A stretch of 64,000 nt of DNA from Alcaligenaceae bacterium SAGV5 (GCA_009360345.1 SPDP01000004.1:310001-374000); one strand, 5' to 3'. Positions 17,637 through 28,615 are shown, counted from the stretch's first letter. Made by a program: numbers and translations. Notes: generated from the letters alone by a model not told the origin.

Positions 17637-19076
17637 CTACAGCATGGGCGAGAACAGCCGCGCCGAGGCGTCGAACAGGCGGCGGACGAAGGTCGAGTGC
17701 CTGTCCTTGGGGACGCGGGCCGCATGGCGCAGGTCGAGTTCGAACTGCCGGCCCAGCTGGCGGGCCATGTCCTCGCCGTAGACCAGGGCGGTGACCTCGA
17801 AATTCAGCTCGAAGCTGCGGTTGTCGAAGTTGGCGGTGCCGATGAATGAATAGGTGTCGTCCACCAGCAGGGTCTTGGAGTGCAGCATCCGGTCCCGGTA
17901 CTCCCAGACCTTGACGCCCGCGTCCAGCAGCTCGTCGAAATACGAACGCGAGGCCGCGGTCACCACCAGCGAGTCGCTGCGCCGCGGGACCAGCAGGCGC
18001 ACGTCCACGCCCTTGCGCGCGGCGTTGGTCAGGCTCATCAGCGCCGCCTCGCTGGGAACGAAATAGGCCGTCGTCAGCCACGCGCGCTCGGTCGCCGCGT
18101 TGATGGCCGCCACCAGGGCGCGATGGATGGACTGGCGGGGGTCGTCGGGGCCGGAGGTCAGGATCTGCAATTGAGGCCGGCCACCCGGCATGTCGGGCAG
18201 CAACGCGTCGAGCTCGCAGTCGTCCGTGCGTTGTCCGGTGGTATAGGCCCAGTCCTCCAGGAACACCATCTGCAACCAGCGCACGGCCCCGCCCTCCAGG
18301 CGCAGATGCACGTCATGGTAGGCGTCGGGACGCACGCGTTCGTCCTCGTCGTCCGTGACGTTGAGTCCGCCGGTGAAGCCTATCCTGCCGTCGCAGATCA
18401 GGATCTTGCGGTGATTGCGGTAGTTCGTGACGGGCCGCCAGCGGCGGCCGATCCGGACATTGTGGAAGAAATCCACTTGTGCGCCGGCCTCGCGCAGCGG
18501 CGCCAGGAAGCGGCGCCCCAGGCGGTCGGAGCCCAGCGCGTCCACCAGCAGGCGCACCGTGATGCCCTGGCGCGCCTTCTCGGCCAGCAGGTCGCGCATC
18601 GCGGTGCCGATGCGGTCGGGCTTGAAGATGTAGAACTCGAGATGGACGTGGTGGCGCGCTTGGGCGATGGCCTCCATGAAGGCGCCGTAGGTCTGTTCGC
18701 CTCCCACCAGGAGGCGGACGTCGGTGGCCGAGGACAGCGGGATGTCGCTGGTGGCGCGGGCCAGCGCCGCCATGCGTGCCACCGGGGGCGGGGTCTGGTG
18801 TTCGTGTTCGCGCAGCAGCGCGCGTTCGGTCTGGCTGGAGATCAGCAGGCGGCTGCGCAGCCTTTTCAGGCGCCGCCGTTTCAGGCGCTGGGGACCGAAG
18901 AAGTAGTAGACGGCATAGCCGATGTAGGGCAGTTGCGCCAGCACCAGTATCCACAGCACGGTGGACAGCGGCGGGCGCTTCTGCAGCACGATCCACACCG
19001 TGACGCTGGCGAGATAGAGGGCCCAGCCCACGGACCATGCATTGATCAGGTGGTGCTGCAGGTCGGCTTGGGGCAT
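17637..19076 (-). CDS. cls: Cardiolipin synthase
   Basis: Inner-membrane phospholipase-D-superfamily enzyme that joins two phosphatidylglycerols (ClsA type) to give cardiolipin and glycerol. The 479-residue length equals that of the E. coli ClsA class. Two hydrophobic segments lie near the N-terminus (about 15-35 and 40-62). Two HKD motifs follow, HRKILICDGRIGFTGG near residue 222 and HSKTLLVDDTYSFIGTANFD near residue 398, at nearly the spacing of E. coli ClsA. The start ATG at 19076 lies 9 bases downstream of the ribA stop on the same strand, so it is probably cotranscribed with ribA. Confidence 0.94.
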   Translation of the reverse strand: MPQADLQHHLINAWSVGWALYLASVTVWIVLQKRPPLSTVLWILVLAQLPYIGYAVYYFFGPQRLKRRRLKRLRSRLLISSQTERALLREHEHQTPPPVARMAALARATSDIPLSSATDVRLLVGGEQTYGAFMEAIAQARHHVHLEFYIFKPDRIGTAMRDLLAEKARQGITVRLLVDALGSDRLGRRFLAPLREAGAQVDFFHNVRIGRRWRPVTNYRNHRKILICDGRIGFTGGLNVTDDEDERVRPDAYHDVHLRLEGGAVRWLQMVFLEDWAYTTGQRTDDCELDALLPDMPGGRPQLQILTSGPDDPRQSIHRALVAAINAATERAWLTTAYFVPSEAALMSLTNAARKGVDVRLLVPRRSDSLVVTAASRSYFDELLDAGVKVWEYRDRMLHSKTLLVDDTYSFIGTANFDNRSFELNFEVTALVYGEDMARQLGRQFELDLRHAARVPKDRHSTFVRRLFDASARLFSPML

Positions 19077-19085
19077 GGCACCTGC

Positions 19086-19691
19086 CTACAGGGGAATGGT
19101 GTGTTGCTTGTGGCGGACCTTGGCTTCGAGGTAGCGGCGGTTGTTGGGGTTCAGGTAGACCCCGGTGGGAATGATGCTTTCGATGTCGATGTCGTGCTCT
19201 TCGAGCTGGCTGGCCTTGTCCGGGTTGTTGGTCAGCAGCCGGATGCGAGCCACGCCAAGGGCCTGGAGCATCTGTGCCGCGGGCTCGAAGCTGCGGGCAT
19301 CTTCAGGCAGGTTCAGGTGCCGGTTGGCCTCGAACGTGTCCAGGCCTTTCTTTTGCAGGGCGTAGGCGGACAGTTTGGCATACAGCCCGATGCCGCGCCC
19401 TTCCTGCCGCAGGTACAGCAGGATCCCGCCCTCGCGCGAGAAGCACGACAGCGCCTCGTGCAACTGCGGACCGCAATCGCACAGCTGCGACCCGAACACG
19501 TCGCCCGTCAGGCACTCCGAATGCACGCGCACCAGCGGCGGCGTGCCGCCCGGCTTGAGCTGCGGGAACACGATGGCCACATGTTCTTCCGTGAACCCGT
19601 TGAAAGTAATGAATTCCGGCGGAATCCCCCCCTCTTCGAGGGGAACGACAACCCGGTTCTTGATGGTCACCATACCGTTACTGTATTCCAT
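19086..19691 (-). CDS. ribA: GTP cyclohydrolase II
   Basis: First committed riboflavin step: GTP to 2,5-diamino-6-ribosylamino-pyrimidinone phosphate, formate and pyrophosphate. Zinc ligands are Cys60, Cys71 and Cys73 in [18 protein letters not shown], and RQEGRGIGL (about 98-106) carries the catalytic Arg region. The start at 19691 ([16 protein letters not shown]) gives 201 residues, near the usual 196; an ATG at 19715 would add 8 residues. A longer frame to 19799 is read out of an intergenic repeat and is not real. A separate ribB with an FMN riboswitch lies 20 kb away, while no riboswitch is visible before ribA. Confidence 0.95.
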   Translation of the reverse strand: MEYSNGMVTIKNRVVVPLEEGGIPPEFITFNGFTEEHVAIVFPQLKPGGTPPLVRVHSECLTGDVFGSQLCDCGPQLHEALSCFSREGGILLYLRQEGRGIGLYAKLSAYALQKKGLDTFEANRHLNLPEDARSFEPAAQMLQALGVARIRLLTNNPDKASQLEEHDIDIESIIPTGVYLNPNNRRYLEAKVRHKQHTIPL

Positions 19692-19732
19692 GACAAGCGC
19701 CTTGCCCCGAGACATCGTCCGAGGACCCTGGA

Positions 19733-19884
19733 TGCGGTGGATCCGGCTTTGCCGGTCCACCCGCATCGCCCCCCGGGACCCGGCGCCGGGCCGCCCCAAG
19801 GCGGAGTCCCGGCCCCCTTGGGGGGCTGCCGCGTAGCGGCTGGGGGTCCACCATTCGGGGCGCGCGTCAGCGCGTAGGGGGGAT
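19733..19884 (-). repeat. Dispersed GC-rich hairpin repeat, copy 2 (long form)
   Basis: Read on the minus strand it begins at the uppP stop with CCCCCTACGCGCTGACGCGC and ends with GTGGACCGGCAAAGCCGGAT followed by CCACCGCATC, the same ends as copies 1 and 4. It contains about 75 extra bases in the middle, including CTTGGGGCGGCCCGGCG, a segment also found at 41387-41411. It lies between uppP and ribA, which share a strand. Confidence 0.75.
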
Positions 19885-20696
19885 CAGAGCATCATCCAGA
19901 GGACGATGACCGTTCCAAGGGCAATACGATACCAGCCGAATACCCGGTACGAGTGGTTGGCGACGAAGCGCATCAGCGCCCGCACCACGACCAGCGCGGC
20001 GGCGAAGGCCGCCAGGAAGCCGATGCCGATGGCGGTGACGTCGTTGTTGGTCAGCGATTCGTGGTTCTTCCAGGCGTCGTAGACCGAGGCGGCCAGCATC
20101 GTGGGCATGGCCAGGAAGAACGAGAATTCGGTGGCGGTGGTGCGTTTGAGCCCGGCGGCCATGCCGCCGATGATGGTGGCGCCCGAGCGCGACGTGCCCG
20201 GGATCATGGCCAGGCACTGCGCCAGGCCCACCATCAGCGCCTGGAAGCTGGTGATTTCGCTGATGTTCTGGGTCTTGACCTCGCCCTGGGGCTTGCGCTC
20301 GACGAACAGGATGATGAAGCCGCCGATGATCAGGGTCGTCGCGACCACCCCGGGGGTGAACAGCACCGTCTTGATTTCCTTGATGAAGGTCACGCCGACG
20401 ATGGCGGCGGGCAGGAAGGCGATGATGATGTTGCGCGCGAACTTCAGCGAGAACTTGTCGCCGGTAAAAATGCCCGCCAGGATGTGCGCGACCTTTTCGC
20501 GGAAGATCCAGATGACCGCCAGGATGGCGCCGAACTGGATGACGACTTCGAATACCTTGGCGTCCCCGGAGAAGAAGTGGATCCAGTCGCCCACCAGGAT
20601 CAGGTGGCCGGTGCTGGATACGGGCAAGAACTCGGTCAGGCCCTCGATGATGCCGAGGAAAAAGGCTTTGATCAGGTAAAGCGTGTTTTCGGTCAT
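19884..20696 (-). CDS. uppP: Undecaprenyl-diphosphatase
   Basis: Integral membrane BacA/UppP phosphatase that recycles undecaprenyl pyrophosphate to the lipid carrier for peptidoglycan and other wall polymers. The 270-residue product has about eight membrane spans. The first conserved block is [19 protein letters not shown] (about residues 19-37), and the second, with the catalytic Arg and Ser, is [13 protein letters not shown]. The ATG at 20696 gives [19 protein letters not shown]; a longer in-frame start at 20747 adds a proline-rich tail unlike the family. The stop lies at the edge of a dispersed repeat. Confidence 0.95.
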   Translation of the reverse strand: MTENTLYLIKAFFLGIIEGLTEFLPVSSTGHLILVGDWIHFFSGDAKVFEVVIQFGAILAVIWIFREKVAHILAGIFTGDKFSLKFARNIIIAFLPAAIVGVTFIKEIKTVLFTPGVVATTLIIGGFIILFVERKPQGEVKTQNISEITSFQALMVGLAQCLAMIPGTSRSGATIIGGMAAGLKRTTATEFSFFLAMPTMLAASVYDAWKNHESLTNNDVTAIGIGFLAAFAAALVVVRALMRFVANHSYRVFGWYRIALGTVIVLWMML

Positions 20697-20790
20697 GAGT
20701 GTCGGCGTCCGCGGGCGGACGAGGTGGATGGGCGCGGGTGGCGGCAAGGGGGCCGGGCTGGCCGTGGGGCCGGCCCGGTGGGGGCTGTTG

Positions 20791-21606
20791 TCAGCCCCTT
20801 GCTTCCTTGAGAGGTTCCAGGAGGGACAAAAGCTGAGGGAAGACCTTGGGCGTGGCCGCGACGACCTCGCCGTTCCGCATCCAGCCTTGTTCGCCGTCGA
20901 AATCGCCGATCAGGCCGCCGGCCTCGAGGATGAGCAGGCTGCCCGCGGCCAGGTCCCAGGGCTTCAGGCCGCAGCCATAGTAGCCGTCGAGCCGGCCGGC
21001 GGCGACATTGGCCAGGTCCAGGACGGACGACCCCTGGCGGCGCACCCCCGAGGTGGTGGCCGATATCTGGCCGAAGGTCTTGGTCCACAGGGCCAGCCGC
21101 TTGCCGCTGGGGTCCGGGGCGAAACTCGTGCCGATCAGGGTCTCGGGCATGCGGGTGCGGCGCGAGACGCGGATGCGCCGGTCGTTCAGGAAGGCCCCGG
21201 CGCCGCGTGAGGCGGTGAACAACTCGTTGCGGGACGGATCGAAGATGCAGGCCTGGGTGACCTGGCCGCGTTGCATCAGCGCGATCGAGACCGCGTAGAC
21301 CGGCATGCCATGGATGAAGTTGGTCGTGCCATCCAGCGGATCGATGATCCAGAGGTTTTCCTGCTGTCCGCTGGCATCGGCGGCGCCCAGGGCTTCACCG
21401 GACTCTTCGGCTAGAATTCCGTGGTCGGGGTAGGCCGTCTTCAAAATCTCAACAATGGCCGCTTCCGCAGCTTTGTCGACTTCGGTGACGAAATCGCCCG
21501 GTCCCTTCTGAGACACCTTGACCAGATCCAGGTCCAGGCTAGCGCGATTGATGATGGCGCCGGCGCGCCTGGCCGCCTTGACGGCGGTGTTGAGCATGGG
21601 ATGCAT
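20791..21606 (-). CDS. suhB: Inositol-1-monophosphatase family protein (SuhB)
   Basis: Mg2+-dependent, Li+-sensitive sugar-phosphate phosphatase; in enterics SuhB also acts in rRNA transcription and ribosome assembly. The 271-residue protein shows the metal-site motifs EESGE (near 71), [12 protein letters not shown] (near 89) and KPWDLAAG toward the C-terminus, with [20 protein letters not shown]. The start [16 protein letters not shown] at 21606 is the usual one, although no clear Shine-Dalgarno is visible. Divergent from trmJ with only 54 bases between them. Confidence 0.93.
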   Translation of the reverse strand: MHPMLNTAVKAARRAGAIINRASLDLDLVKVSQKGPGDFVTEVDKAAEAAIVEILKTAYPDHGILAEESGEALGAADASGQQENLWIIDPLDGTTNFIHGMPVYAVSIALMQRGQVTQACIFDPSRNELFTASRGAGAFLNDRRIRVSRRTRMPETLIGTSFAPDPSGKRLALWTKTFGQISATTSGVRRQGSSVLDLANVAAGRLDGYYGCGLKPWDLAAGSLLILEAGGLIGDFDGEQGWMRNGEVVAATPKVFPQLLSLLEPLKEARG

Positions 21607-21660
21607 AAGAGAGCCGATAAGGGCTGGGAATTGGTGAAACCCCTCTAGTTTAAAGGACAC

Positions 21661-22431
21661 ATGCTTTCCCGAGTCAGTTTCGTCATGGTCGAGCCCAGCC
21701 ACCCCGGAAATGTGGGGTCCGCGGCACGGGCGATCAAGACCATGGGGTTCTCCCGCCTGGTGCTGGTCAACCCGAAAATTCCCGATACGCCGGCGCATCC
21801 GGAGGCGGTCGCGCTGGCCAGCGGCGCCACCGACGTGCTGGCGGCCGCGCGCGTCTGCGACTCCCTGGAGGAGGCCCTGGCCCCCGTCACCATGGCGTTC
21901 GCGATGACCGCCCGCCACCGCGACCTCGGCCCGCCGGCCTGTGACATGCGGCAGGCCGCGGAATTGGTGCGGGAGCACCTGGCCGGCGGCCTGGACGGGC
22001 AGGGCGGGGTCCAGGCGGCCGTCGTGCTGGGTACCGAGCGGTCGGGCCTGACCAACGAGCAGGTGGGAATGTGCCACCGGATCTGCCATATCCCGGCCAA
22101 TCCCGAGTATTCGTCGCTCAACGTGGCGCAGGCGCTGCAACTGGCCGCCTACGAGCTGCGCTACGCGCTGCTGGGCGCCGAGGCGCTGGCGGTGGCCGGC
22201 CCGCGGGCCGAGCCGGCCTCGGGCGAGGCGGTCGAGGCCCTGCTGGTCCACTGGGAGCAGGCCCTGACCGCGGTCGGCTATCTGGATCCCAGGCACCCCA
22301 AGAAGCTGATGCCGCGGATGCGGCATCTTTTCGCCCGTGCCGGCCTGAGCCGCGAGGAAACCGACCTGTTGCGGGGGGTATGTACCGCAATGATCGCGCA
22401 ATCCCGAAAGATTTCCCATGGCAGTTCTTAA
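21661..22431 (+). CDS. trmJ: tRNA (cytidine/uridine-32-2'-O)-methyltransferase TrmJ
   Basis: SPOUT-class (TrmH family) SAM-dependent methyltransferase expected to methylate the 2'-hydroxyl of nucleotide 32 in certain tRNAs. The 256-residue protein opens with [20 protein letters not shown] and has the knot motifs [15 protein letters not shown] and [22 protein letters not shown]. The C-terminal extension (about 190-256, with [18 protein letters not shown]) is the TrmJ-specific dimer and RNA-binding tail. The suhB-trmJ divergent pair is common in proteobacteria. Its end overlaps the next gene by 14 bases. Confidence 0.92.
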   Translation: MLSRVSFVMVEPSHPGNVGSAARAIKTMGFSRLVLVNPKIPDTPAHPEAVALASGATDVLAAARVCDSLEEALAPVTMAFAMTARHRDLGPPACDMRQAAELVREHLAGGLDGQGGVQAAVVLGTERSGLTNEQVGMCHRICHIPANPEYSSLNVAQALQLAAYELRYALLGAEALAVAGPRAEPASGEAVEALLVHWEQALTAVGYLDPRHPKKLMPRMRHLFARAGLSREETDLLRGVCTAMIAQSRKISHGSS

Positions 22432-23572
22432 GATTCCCGCCGTCTACATGCGCGGGGGAACCAGCAAGGGCGTGTTTTTCAATGCCCGGGACCTGCCCCG
22501 CGACCCCGAGCGGCGCGACCGCGTGCTGCTGCGCGTGCTGGGCAGCCCCGATCCCTATTCCCGCCAGACCGACGGCATGGGCGGGGCCAGCCCGTCCACC
22601 AGCAGGGTCGTGGTCGTGGATGCGTCCAGCCGCGATGATTGCGATGTGGAATACCGCTGCGGACAGGTCGCCATCGACCGTCCGGTCATCGATTGGTCCA
22701 CCCGTGGCGGCAGCCTGGCCGTGGCGGTGGGGCCGTATGCCGTGCAGCAGGGGCTGGTCGCGGCGCGCGAGGGCACGACGGTGGTACGTATCTGGCAGCC
22801 GCATCCCGGGCGATGGCTGGCGGCCCATGTCGAGGTCCGCGGCGGGGAGGTGCTCGAAGACGGTGTCTTCACCGAGGATGGCGTGCCGTTTCCGGCCGCC
22901 GAGGTACGGCTGGACTTCATCGACGATGGCGCGTCCAGCCTGCTTCCCACGGGGCGCGTGCAGGACGTGCTGGACGTCGAGGGCATGGCGCCGTTGCCGG
23001 TCAGCCTGGTCCGGACCGACGCCGATGAGGCGACCATCTTCGCGCGCGCCTCGGACCTGGGGCTCAATGGCCGCGAGAAGCCCGATACCTTCAACCGCGA
23101 CGCCAGGACGCTGGCCCGCCTGGAGTCCGTGCGGATAGCCGGGGCCGTGGCCATGGGCCGGTTGTCCCGCGCACGCGCGGAGAAACCGGGCGTGGCGCTG
23201 CCCAGGCTGATCTGGGTGGCGCCACCCATGTCGTACAAGAGCGCGGGGGGTGGCGACATCCCTCGCGACAGCATCGACGTGCTGGCTCGGAGCATGGCGG
23301 ACGGGCGCATGCAGCGCGGCTTCGGGACCCGCAGCGCGATTTCGCTGGCGGTGGCCGCCGCCGTGCCCGGGTCGGTGGTGTCGCAGGTGGCGCGCACGCT
23401 GCCCGGCGTGGCGACCCGGATCGGCCATGCCAGCGGCGTGCAGGCCGCCTGGGCGACGGTGGTCAGCAACGGCAGCGGCTGGGGGCTGGAGCGGGCCACG
23501 GTATCCCGCACGGCGCGCTGCCTGATGAGCGGCTGGGTGCACGTGCCCGCGGGTCCGGGCCACCTGTTCTGA
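22418..23572 (+). CDS. PrpF-family isomerase
   Basis: A 384-residue protein of the PrpF/DapF-fold family, which includes 2-methylaconitate cis-trans isomerase and 4-oxalomesaconate tautomerase. Landmarks are [13 protein letters not shown] at the N-terminus, [16 protein letters not shown], the central [11 protein letters not shown] and the late [20 protein letters not shown]. No prpB, prpC or acn gene is adjacent, so the substrate is unclear; a protocatechuate/gallate tautomerase or another tricarboxylate isomerase is equally possible. It overlaps trmJ by 14 bases and so may be translationally coupled to it. Confidence 0.85.
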   Translation: MAVLKIPAVYMRGGTSKGVFFNARDLPRDPERRDRVLLRVLGSPDPYSRQTDGMGGASPSTSRVVVVDASSRDDCDVEYRCGQVAIDRPVIDWSTRGGSLAVAVGPYAVQQGLVAAREGTTVVRIWQPHPGRWLAAHVEVRGGEVLEDGVFTEDGVPFPAAEVRLDFIDDGASSLLPTGRVQDVLDVEGMAPLPVSLVRTDADEATIFARASDLGLNGREKPDTFNRDARTLARLESVRIAGAVAMGRLSRARAEKPGVALPRLIWVAPPMSYKSAGGGDIPRDSIDVLARSMADGRMQRGFGTRSAISLAVAAAVPGSVVSQVARTLPGVATRIGHASGVQAAWATVVSNGSGWGLERATVSRTARCLMSGWVHVPAGPGHLF

Positions 23573-23632
23573 CTGGATGCCGAGCCCCCGGGGAGGGGGC
23601 CGGGGAGGCAGGGCGCGGCATGCGCCCCGGTC

Positions 23633-24442
23633 TCAGTCGTCCAGCGCGATGTCGTGGTAGACCGGGCCGTCCTGGTCGATCGCCAGCCAGCCGCCGCGCG
23701 GATCGGCGGTATCGTCCAGGTCCCAGTCCTGCAGCACCCAGCGTTCGCAGCGCCGGCCGTTCATGTCGAACACCCGCCGGCCGGGCCGGTGCGTGTGGCC
23801 ATGGATCATGCGGGTGACGCCGTGGGCGCGCAGCGCGGTTTCCACCGCCTGGGGGTTCACGTCCATGATGTCGGCCGCCTTGCGGCTTTTCTCTGCCATG
23901 CTGCGTTCGCGCATCTGGCGCGCGATGGCCTGGCGGGCCGCCAGCGGCTGGGCCAGGAACTGCGCCTGCCATTGCGGGTTGCGCACCATGGCGCGGAATT
24001 GCTGGTATTCCACGTCGTCGGTGCAGAGCTCGTCGCCGTGCGACAGCAGGAATTCGCCGCCGTCGGTGCGCAGCACGACCGGTTCGGGCAGCAAGCGGGT
24101 GCCCGTGGCCTCGGCCAGGCGTTTGCCCATCAGGAAGTCGCGGTTGCCGGGGCCGAGGTGGACCGGGATCCGCGCGGACGCGGCCCGCAGTCCGTCCAGG
24201 ACCGCTTGCAGCCATGGCGCGGGCGTGTCGATCTCGTCATCGCCCACCCAGGCGTCGAAGATGTCGCCGGGCAACAGCAGGGCGCAGGCGCTGCCGGCCG
24301 CGGCCTGCAGGAAGGCCAGGAAGGCTTCGTGCGTGGCGGGCCCGTCGGGGCCCAGGTGCATGTCGGACGCCAGCCAGACGGGGCCGGCGAAAGTCAGGAC
24401 GGAATGGGAAGCGGATGTCCCGGGAAGAGGGGAGCCGGTCAC
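23633..24442 (-). CDS. lpxH: UDP-2,3-diacylglucosamine diphosphatase
   Basis: Peripheral-membrane metallophosphoesterase of lipid A synthesis: UDP-2,3-diacylglucosamine to lipid X plus UMP. The 269-residue protein carries the calcineurin-like signature: ASDMHLGPDGPATH, LPGDIFDAWVGDDE, GPGNRDFLMG, LLSHGDEL and HGHTHRPGRR. The N-terminus before VWLASDMHLG is about 20 residues longer than typical, and the start I use is GTG at 24442; a later start is possible. It is the last gene of a four-gene operon (TPR protein, two cyclophilins, lpxH), but a large hairpin lies in the 84-base gap before it. Confidence 0.93.
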   Translation of the reverse strand: MTGSPLPGTSASHSVLTFAGPVWLASDMHLGPDGPATHEAFLAFLQAAAGSACALLLPGDIFDAWVGDDEIDTPAPWLQAVLDGLRAASARIPVHLGPGNRDFLMGKRLAEATGTRLLPEPVVLRTDGGEFLLSHGDELCTDDVEYQQFRAMVRNPQWQAQFLAQPLAARQAIARQMRERSMAEKSRKAADIMDVNPQAVETALRAHGVTRMIHGHTHRPGRRVFDMNGRRCERWVLQDWDLDDTADPRGGWLAIDQDGPVYHDIALDD

Positions 24443-24461
24443 GGAAACTCTCGATGGGGCG

Positions 24462-24520
24462 GGGCCGGCAGCCGGCCGGCGCGGGAAGCGGGCGCTTCGC
24501 CACCGGCCGGCTGCCGGCCC
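24462..24520 (-). other. Large nested hairpin between ppiB and lpxH
   Basis: Arms 24462-24479 and 24503-24520 are perfect 18-base inverted repeats (GGGCCGGCAGCCGGCCGG). The 23-base loop holds a second palindrome, GAAGCG-GG-CGCTTC. On the coding strand it starts 6 bases after the ppiB stop and is not followed by a U-run, so it is more likely an mRNA-stability or attenuation element than a classical terminator. Confidence 0.6.
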
Positions 24521-24526
24521 GGGGCG

Positions 24527-25030
24527 TTATTGGACGACTTCAGCCTTGGTGACGATGACGTCCTCGACGGGCACGTCCTGGTGGCCGGCGCGGCTGCCGG
24601 TCTTCACGCCTTTGATCTTCTCGATCACATCGGCGCCTTCGACGACCTTGCCGAACACCGCATATCCCCAACCTTGGGGCGTGGGCGAGCTGAAGTTCAG
24701 GAAGTCGTTGTTGGCGACGTTGATGAAGAACTGCGCCGAGGCCGAGTGCGGGGCGTTGGTGCGCGCCATCGCGACGGTGTAGCGGTCGTTCTTCAGGCCG
24801 TTGGCGGCCTCGTTCTCGATCGGGGCCTGGGTGGGTTTCTGCGACATGCCGGGCTCGAAGCCGCCGCCCTGGATCATGAAGCCATTGATCACGCGGTGGA
24901 AGATCGTGTTGTCGTAGTGGCCGCTGTTGACGTAGGCCACGAAGTTCTCGACGGTCTTGGGGGCCTTCTCGGCGTCCAGTTCCAGGCCGATCAGGCCGTG
25001 ATTGGTATGCAGGTTGACGCGGGTAGTCAT
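24527..25030 (-). CDS. ppiB: Cytoplasmic cyclophilin-type peptidyl-prolyl isomerase
   Basis: A 167-residue cyclophilin that accelerates cis-trans isomerisation of Xaa-Pro bonds. It starts [20 protein letters not shown] after MTTR and has no signal peptide, so it should be cytoplasmic (PpiB type). The core is [19 protein letters not shown] (Arg and Gln of the active site), [20 protein letters not shown] and [14 protein letters not shown]. Its start overlaps the stop of the periplasmic paralogue by 4 bases (ATGA), so the two are translationally coupled and probably arose by tandem duplication. Confidence 0.95.
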   Translation of the reverse strand: MTTRVNLHTNHGLIGLELDAEKAPKTVENFVAYVNSGHYDNTIFHRVINGFMIQGGGFEPGMSQKPTQAPIENEAANGLKNDRYTVAMARTNAPHSASAQFFINVANNDFLNFSSPTPQGWGYAVFGKVVEGADVIEKIKGVKTGSRAGHQDVPVEDVIVTKAEVVQ

Positions 25031-25593
25031 TTGTTCAGGACCTCAGCTTTTTGGATCACGATGGGTTGGAGCGGGACGCCTTCGTTCTGGCCCCGCGTGG
25101 CGGTGGGTACGGCCTTGATCTTGTCGACCACTTCCTTGCCCTGTACCACCTTGCCGAACACCGCGTAGCCCCAGCCTCGGGTGGTGGGCTCGCGGTAGTT
25201 CAGGAAGTCGTTGTCGGCGACGTTGATGAAGAATTGCGCCGAGGCCGAGTGCGGGTCGGGCGTACGGGCCATGCTCACGGTGTAGGCGGTATTTTTCAAG
25301 CCATTTGAGGCTTCGTTACGTATGCCGGGGCGCGTGGGTTTTTCCTTCATGTCGGCGGTCATGCCGCCGCCCTGGATCATGAAGCCGTTGATCACGCGAT
25401 GGAAGACCGTGCCGTCGTAGTGGCCCTCGCGCACGTACTGCAGGAAGTTGGCGACGGTGCCGGGGGCGCGCGCGTCGTCCAGTTCGAGGACGATGCGGCC
25501 CATGGAGGTCTGCAGCGCGACCTGCGGCGCGGCCAGGGCGGCCGGGGAGGCCAGCGCGGCAGCCAGCGCCAGGCTGGAGAAAAGCAGTTTCAT
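25027..25593 (-). CDS. ppiA: Periplasmic cyclophilin-type peptidyl-prolyl isomerase
   Basis: A 188-residue cyclophilin with a clear Sec signal peptide ([20 protein letters not shown], cleavage after ALA near residue 22), hence periplasmic. The catalytic core [39 protein letters not shown] and [15 protein letters not shown] closely resembles the next gene's. Start and stop both form 4-base ATGA overlaps with neighbours (TPR gene upstream, ppiB downstream), showing a tightly coupled operon. It may assist folding of envelope proteins. Confidence 0.94.
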   Translation of the reverse strand: MKLLFSSLALAAALASPAALAAPQVALQTSMGRIVLELDDARAPGTVANFLQYVREGHYDGTVFHRVINGFMIQGGGMTADMKEKPTRPGIRNEASNGLKNTAYTVSMARTPDPHSASAQFFINVADNDFLNYREPTTRGWGYAVFGKVVQGKEVVDKIKAVPTATRGQNEGVPLQPIVIQKAEVLNK

Positions 25594-26324
25594 CGGGGTG
25601 TCCGGGGTAGGTGATCGGAAGACGCCGGTGCGCCCAGCAGTTTCCGGGTTTCGGTTTCCTTCTGGCTCGCGCTGGCGTCGCGCGGATTCAACTTGGTGGC
25701 CGTGCCATACGAGCGCGCCGCCAGCATGATATACAAATCGCCCAGGTTCTCGCGCGCGACGGCGTAGTCCGGAGCGGTCCGGATGGCCATGTCCAGGGCC
25801 ACCTTGGCCTGGTCCAGCTGGCCGTCGGCCGCTTCCAGCGCGGCCAGGTTGTTCCATGGCTCGGGCAGTTCGGGGAAGCGCTCGGTCATGTCGCGGTAGA
25901 CCGCCTTGGCCTCGTCGCGGCGGCCCAGCTGGCTGAGCGCGCGGCCTTTCAGGAAGAGCAGCTGGGCGTTGGTGGCGTCGGGCGATTTCTGCTTGTCGGC
26001 GGCCAGGCGCTCGTCGATCTCGGCCAGGGTCTGGCCGGCCTTGCCCGCGTCCAATTGGTGTTCCAGCCGCTGCGCCAGGGCGCGTGTCGATTCGGGCAGG
26101 CTGGTGTCGACGCCGGGCTTGAGGGCTTCGAGCAGATTGCTGAGCCAGGGGATGGCCTTGTCGCCATCGGCGGAGGGCGCCAGCACCGGCGGCGTGGCCG
26201 TGGTGGTCTGGGCTGGAAGCGGGGCCGGCGCCAGCGCGGCGCCCAGCGCCAGCACGCCCGCCAGGACCGCCGCGCGGCCCGCGCCTGCGCGTGGGCGGAG
26301 GAAAGGTACGTGATTCGTGGTCAA
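25590..26324 (-). CDS. Exported TPR-repeat protein
   Basis: A 244-residue protein starting at TTG (26324) with an N-terminal hydrophobic segment AAVLAGVLALGAALAPAPLPA that looks like a signal peptide ending near residue 39. Residues about 80-200 form tetratricopeptide-like helices (AQLLFLKGRALSQLGRRDEA, PEPWNNLAALEAADGQLDQA, AVARENLGDLYIMLAA). It heads the operon with two cyclophilins and lpxH, which hints at a scaffold role in envelope protein folding; this is inference. The TTG start is weakly supported (only GGGCAG upstream). Confidence 0.8.
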   Translation of the reverse strand: MTTNHVPFLRPRAGAGRAAVLAGVLALGAALAPAPLPAQTTTATPPVLAPSADGDKAIPWLSNLLEALKPGVDTSLPESTRALAQRLEHQLDAGKAGQTLAEIDERLAADKQKSPDATNAQLLFLKGRALSQLGRRDEAKAVYRDMTERFPELPEPWNNLAALEAADGQLDQAKVALDMAIRTAPDYAVARENLGDLYIMLAARSYGTATKLNPRDASASQKETETRKLLGAPASSDHLPRTPR

Positions 26325-26344
26325 ACGATTCTGCCCGCAGATGG

Positions 26345-26380
26345 GGAGCGGCCAGGGCCGCTCCGTCCAGTTGATATAAT
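26345..26380. promoter_or_regulatory. Divergent promoter region with hairpin and TATAAT box
   Basis: GGAGCGGCC (26345-26353) and GGCCGCTCC (26356-26364) form a perfect inverted repeat, followed by a consensus TATAAT at 26375-26380. The region lies between the divergent TPR operon and cysS. The TATAAT could serve cysS; no good -35 box is visible 17 bases upstream, so assignment is tentative. Confidence 0.35.
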
Positions 26381-26429
26381 CGTCATTCTAATAGCCCACA
26401 GCGCAACGCGCCCCTGTACCCCCACGCAC

Positions 26430-26520
26430 CAGCCAGGGCACAGTGGATCCGGCTCCGCCGGTCCACCAGTGCCGCCCCCTCGAGGGGGCGCGCGAAGCGC
26501 GTAGGGGGTGGTCTCCCCCC
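26430..26520 (-). repeat. Dispersed GC-rich hairpin repeat, copy 3
   Basis: Read on the minus strand: CCCCCTACGCGCTTCGCGCG, then CCCCCTCGAGGGGG, then GTGGACCGGCGGAGCCGGAT and CCACTGTGCCCTGG. It matches copies 1 and 4 in order and arms. Unlike them it lies upstream of a gene (cysS) in the divergent intergenic region, ending 1 base before the cysS ATG, so it occupies the place where a ribosome-binding site would be. Confidence 0.75.
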
Positions 26521-26521
26521 C

Positions 26522-27904
<1,383 letters not shown>

Positions 27905-27928
27905 GTGCCGCGAACCGCTGAACACCAG

Positions 27929-28615
27929 ATGTTGAACATGAAGCTCCATGCCACGGCCGAGCCGGGCGGGTCCGAGCCCGCCGCTTCGTTTGCCGGCACC
28001 GACAAGCCCCCGTACTGGGACGCCGCGGTCGCGCACCTGCTCAAGCGCGACCGCATCCTGAAAAAACTGATCCCCCAGCATCCCGAGGTCCACCTGGCGG
28101 CCCAGGGCGAGCCCTTCCTGACGCTGGCCCGCGCCATCATCGGCCAGCAGATCTCGACCAAGGCCGCCGATGCCGCGTGGGAGCGCTGCCTGGCCGCCTG
28201 CGGCCGCCGCGTCACCCCCGGGGTGGTCGGCAAGCTGGGCCTGGCCGGCCTGCGTGAGGCCGGCCTGTCGCAGCGCAAGGCCGAATACCTGCTGGATCTG
28301 GCCGCGCATTTCCAGCAGCGCCTGGTGCATCCCGACCTGTGGACGGAGATGGACGACGAGGCGGTCATCGCCGAACTGACCGCGATTCGGGGCATTGGCC
28401 GCTGGACAGCGGATATGTTCCTGATTTTTAATCTGCGGCGGCCGGATATTCTGCCGCTGGATGATCCGGGGTTGCTGCGCGCCATTTCGCTGCACTATTT
28501 CAGCGGCGAACCGGTCTCGCGTTTCGAGGCGCGGGAAGTCGCCCAGGCCTGGAAGCCGTGGTGTACCGTGGCGACGTGGTATCTCTGGAAGAGCTTGCCC
28601 CCCCCTACGCGCTGA
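27929..28615 (+). CDS. DNA-3-methyladenine glycosylase II (AlkA-type, HhH-GPD)
   Basis: Base-excision repair enzyme removing alkylated purines. The 228-residue product has the FLTLARAIIGQQISTKAADA helix, a helix-hairpin-helix LTAIRGIGRWTADMFLIF (about 150-168), and the catalytic Asp region DILPLDDPGLLRAIS. ATG at 27929 is used; a GTG at 27905, directly after the cysS stop, would add 8 residues. The last codons (SLPPPTR) and the TGA at 28613-28615 are read from the dispersed repeat CCCCCCCTACGCGCTGACG, so the natural C-terminus has probably been replaced or extended by the repeat. Shorter than E. coli AlkA; it lacks the N-terminal domain, as do many homologues. Confidence 0.88.
   Translation: MLNMKLHATAEPGGSEPAASFAGTDKPPYWDAAVAHLLKRDRILKKLIPQHPEVHLAAQGEPFLTLARAIIGQQISTKAADAAWERCLAACGRRVTPGVVGKLGLAGLREAGLSQRKAEYLLDLAAHFQQRLVHPDLWTEMDDEAVIAELTAIRGIGRWTADMFLIFNLRRPDILPLDDPGLLRAISLHYFSGEPVSRFEAREVAQAWKPWCTVATWYLWKSLPPPTR

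Noticed and set aside
19692-19799. N-terminal extension of ribA to 19799
   Set aside because: The extra residues are read from the dispersed repeat and are absent from the expected family length.
20791-22419. 542-codon fusion of suhB with upstream sequence
   Set aside because: The upstream 271 codons are antisense to trmJ; SuhB starts normally at 21606.
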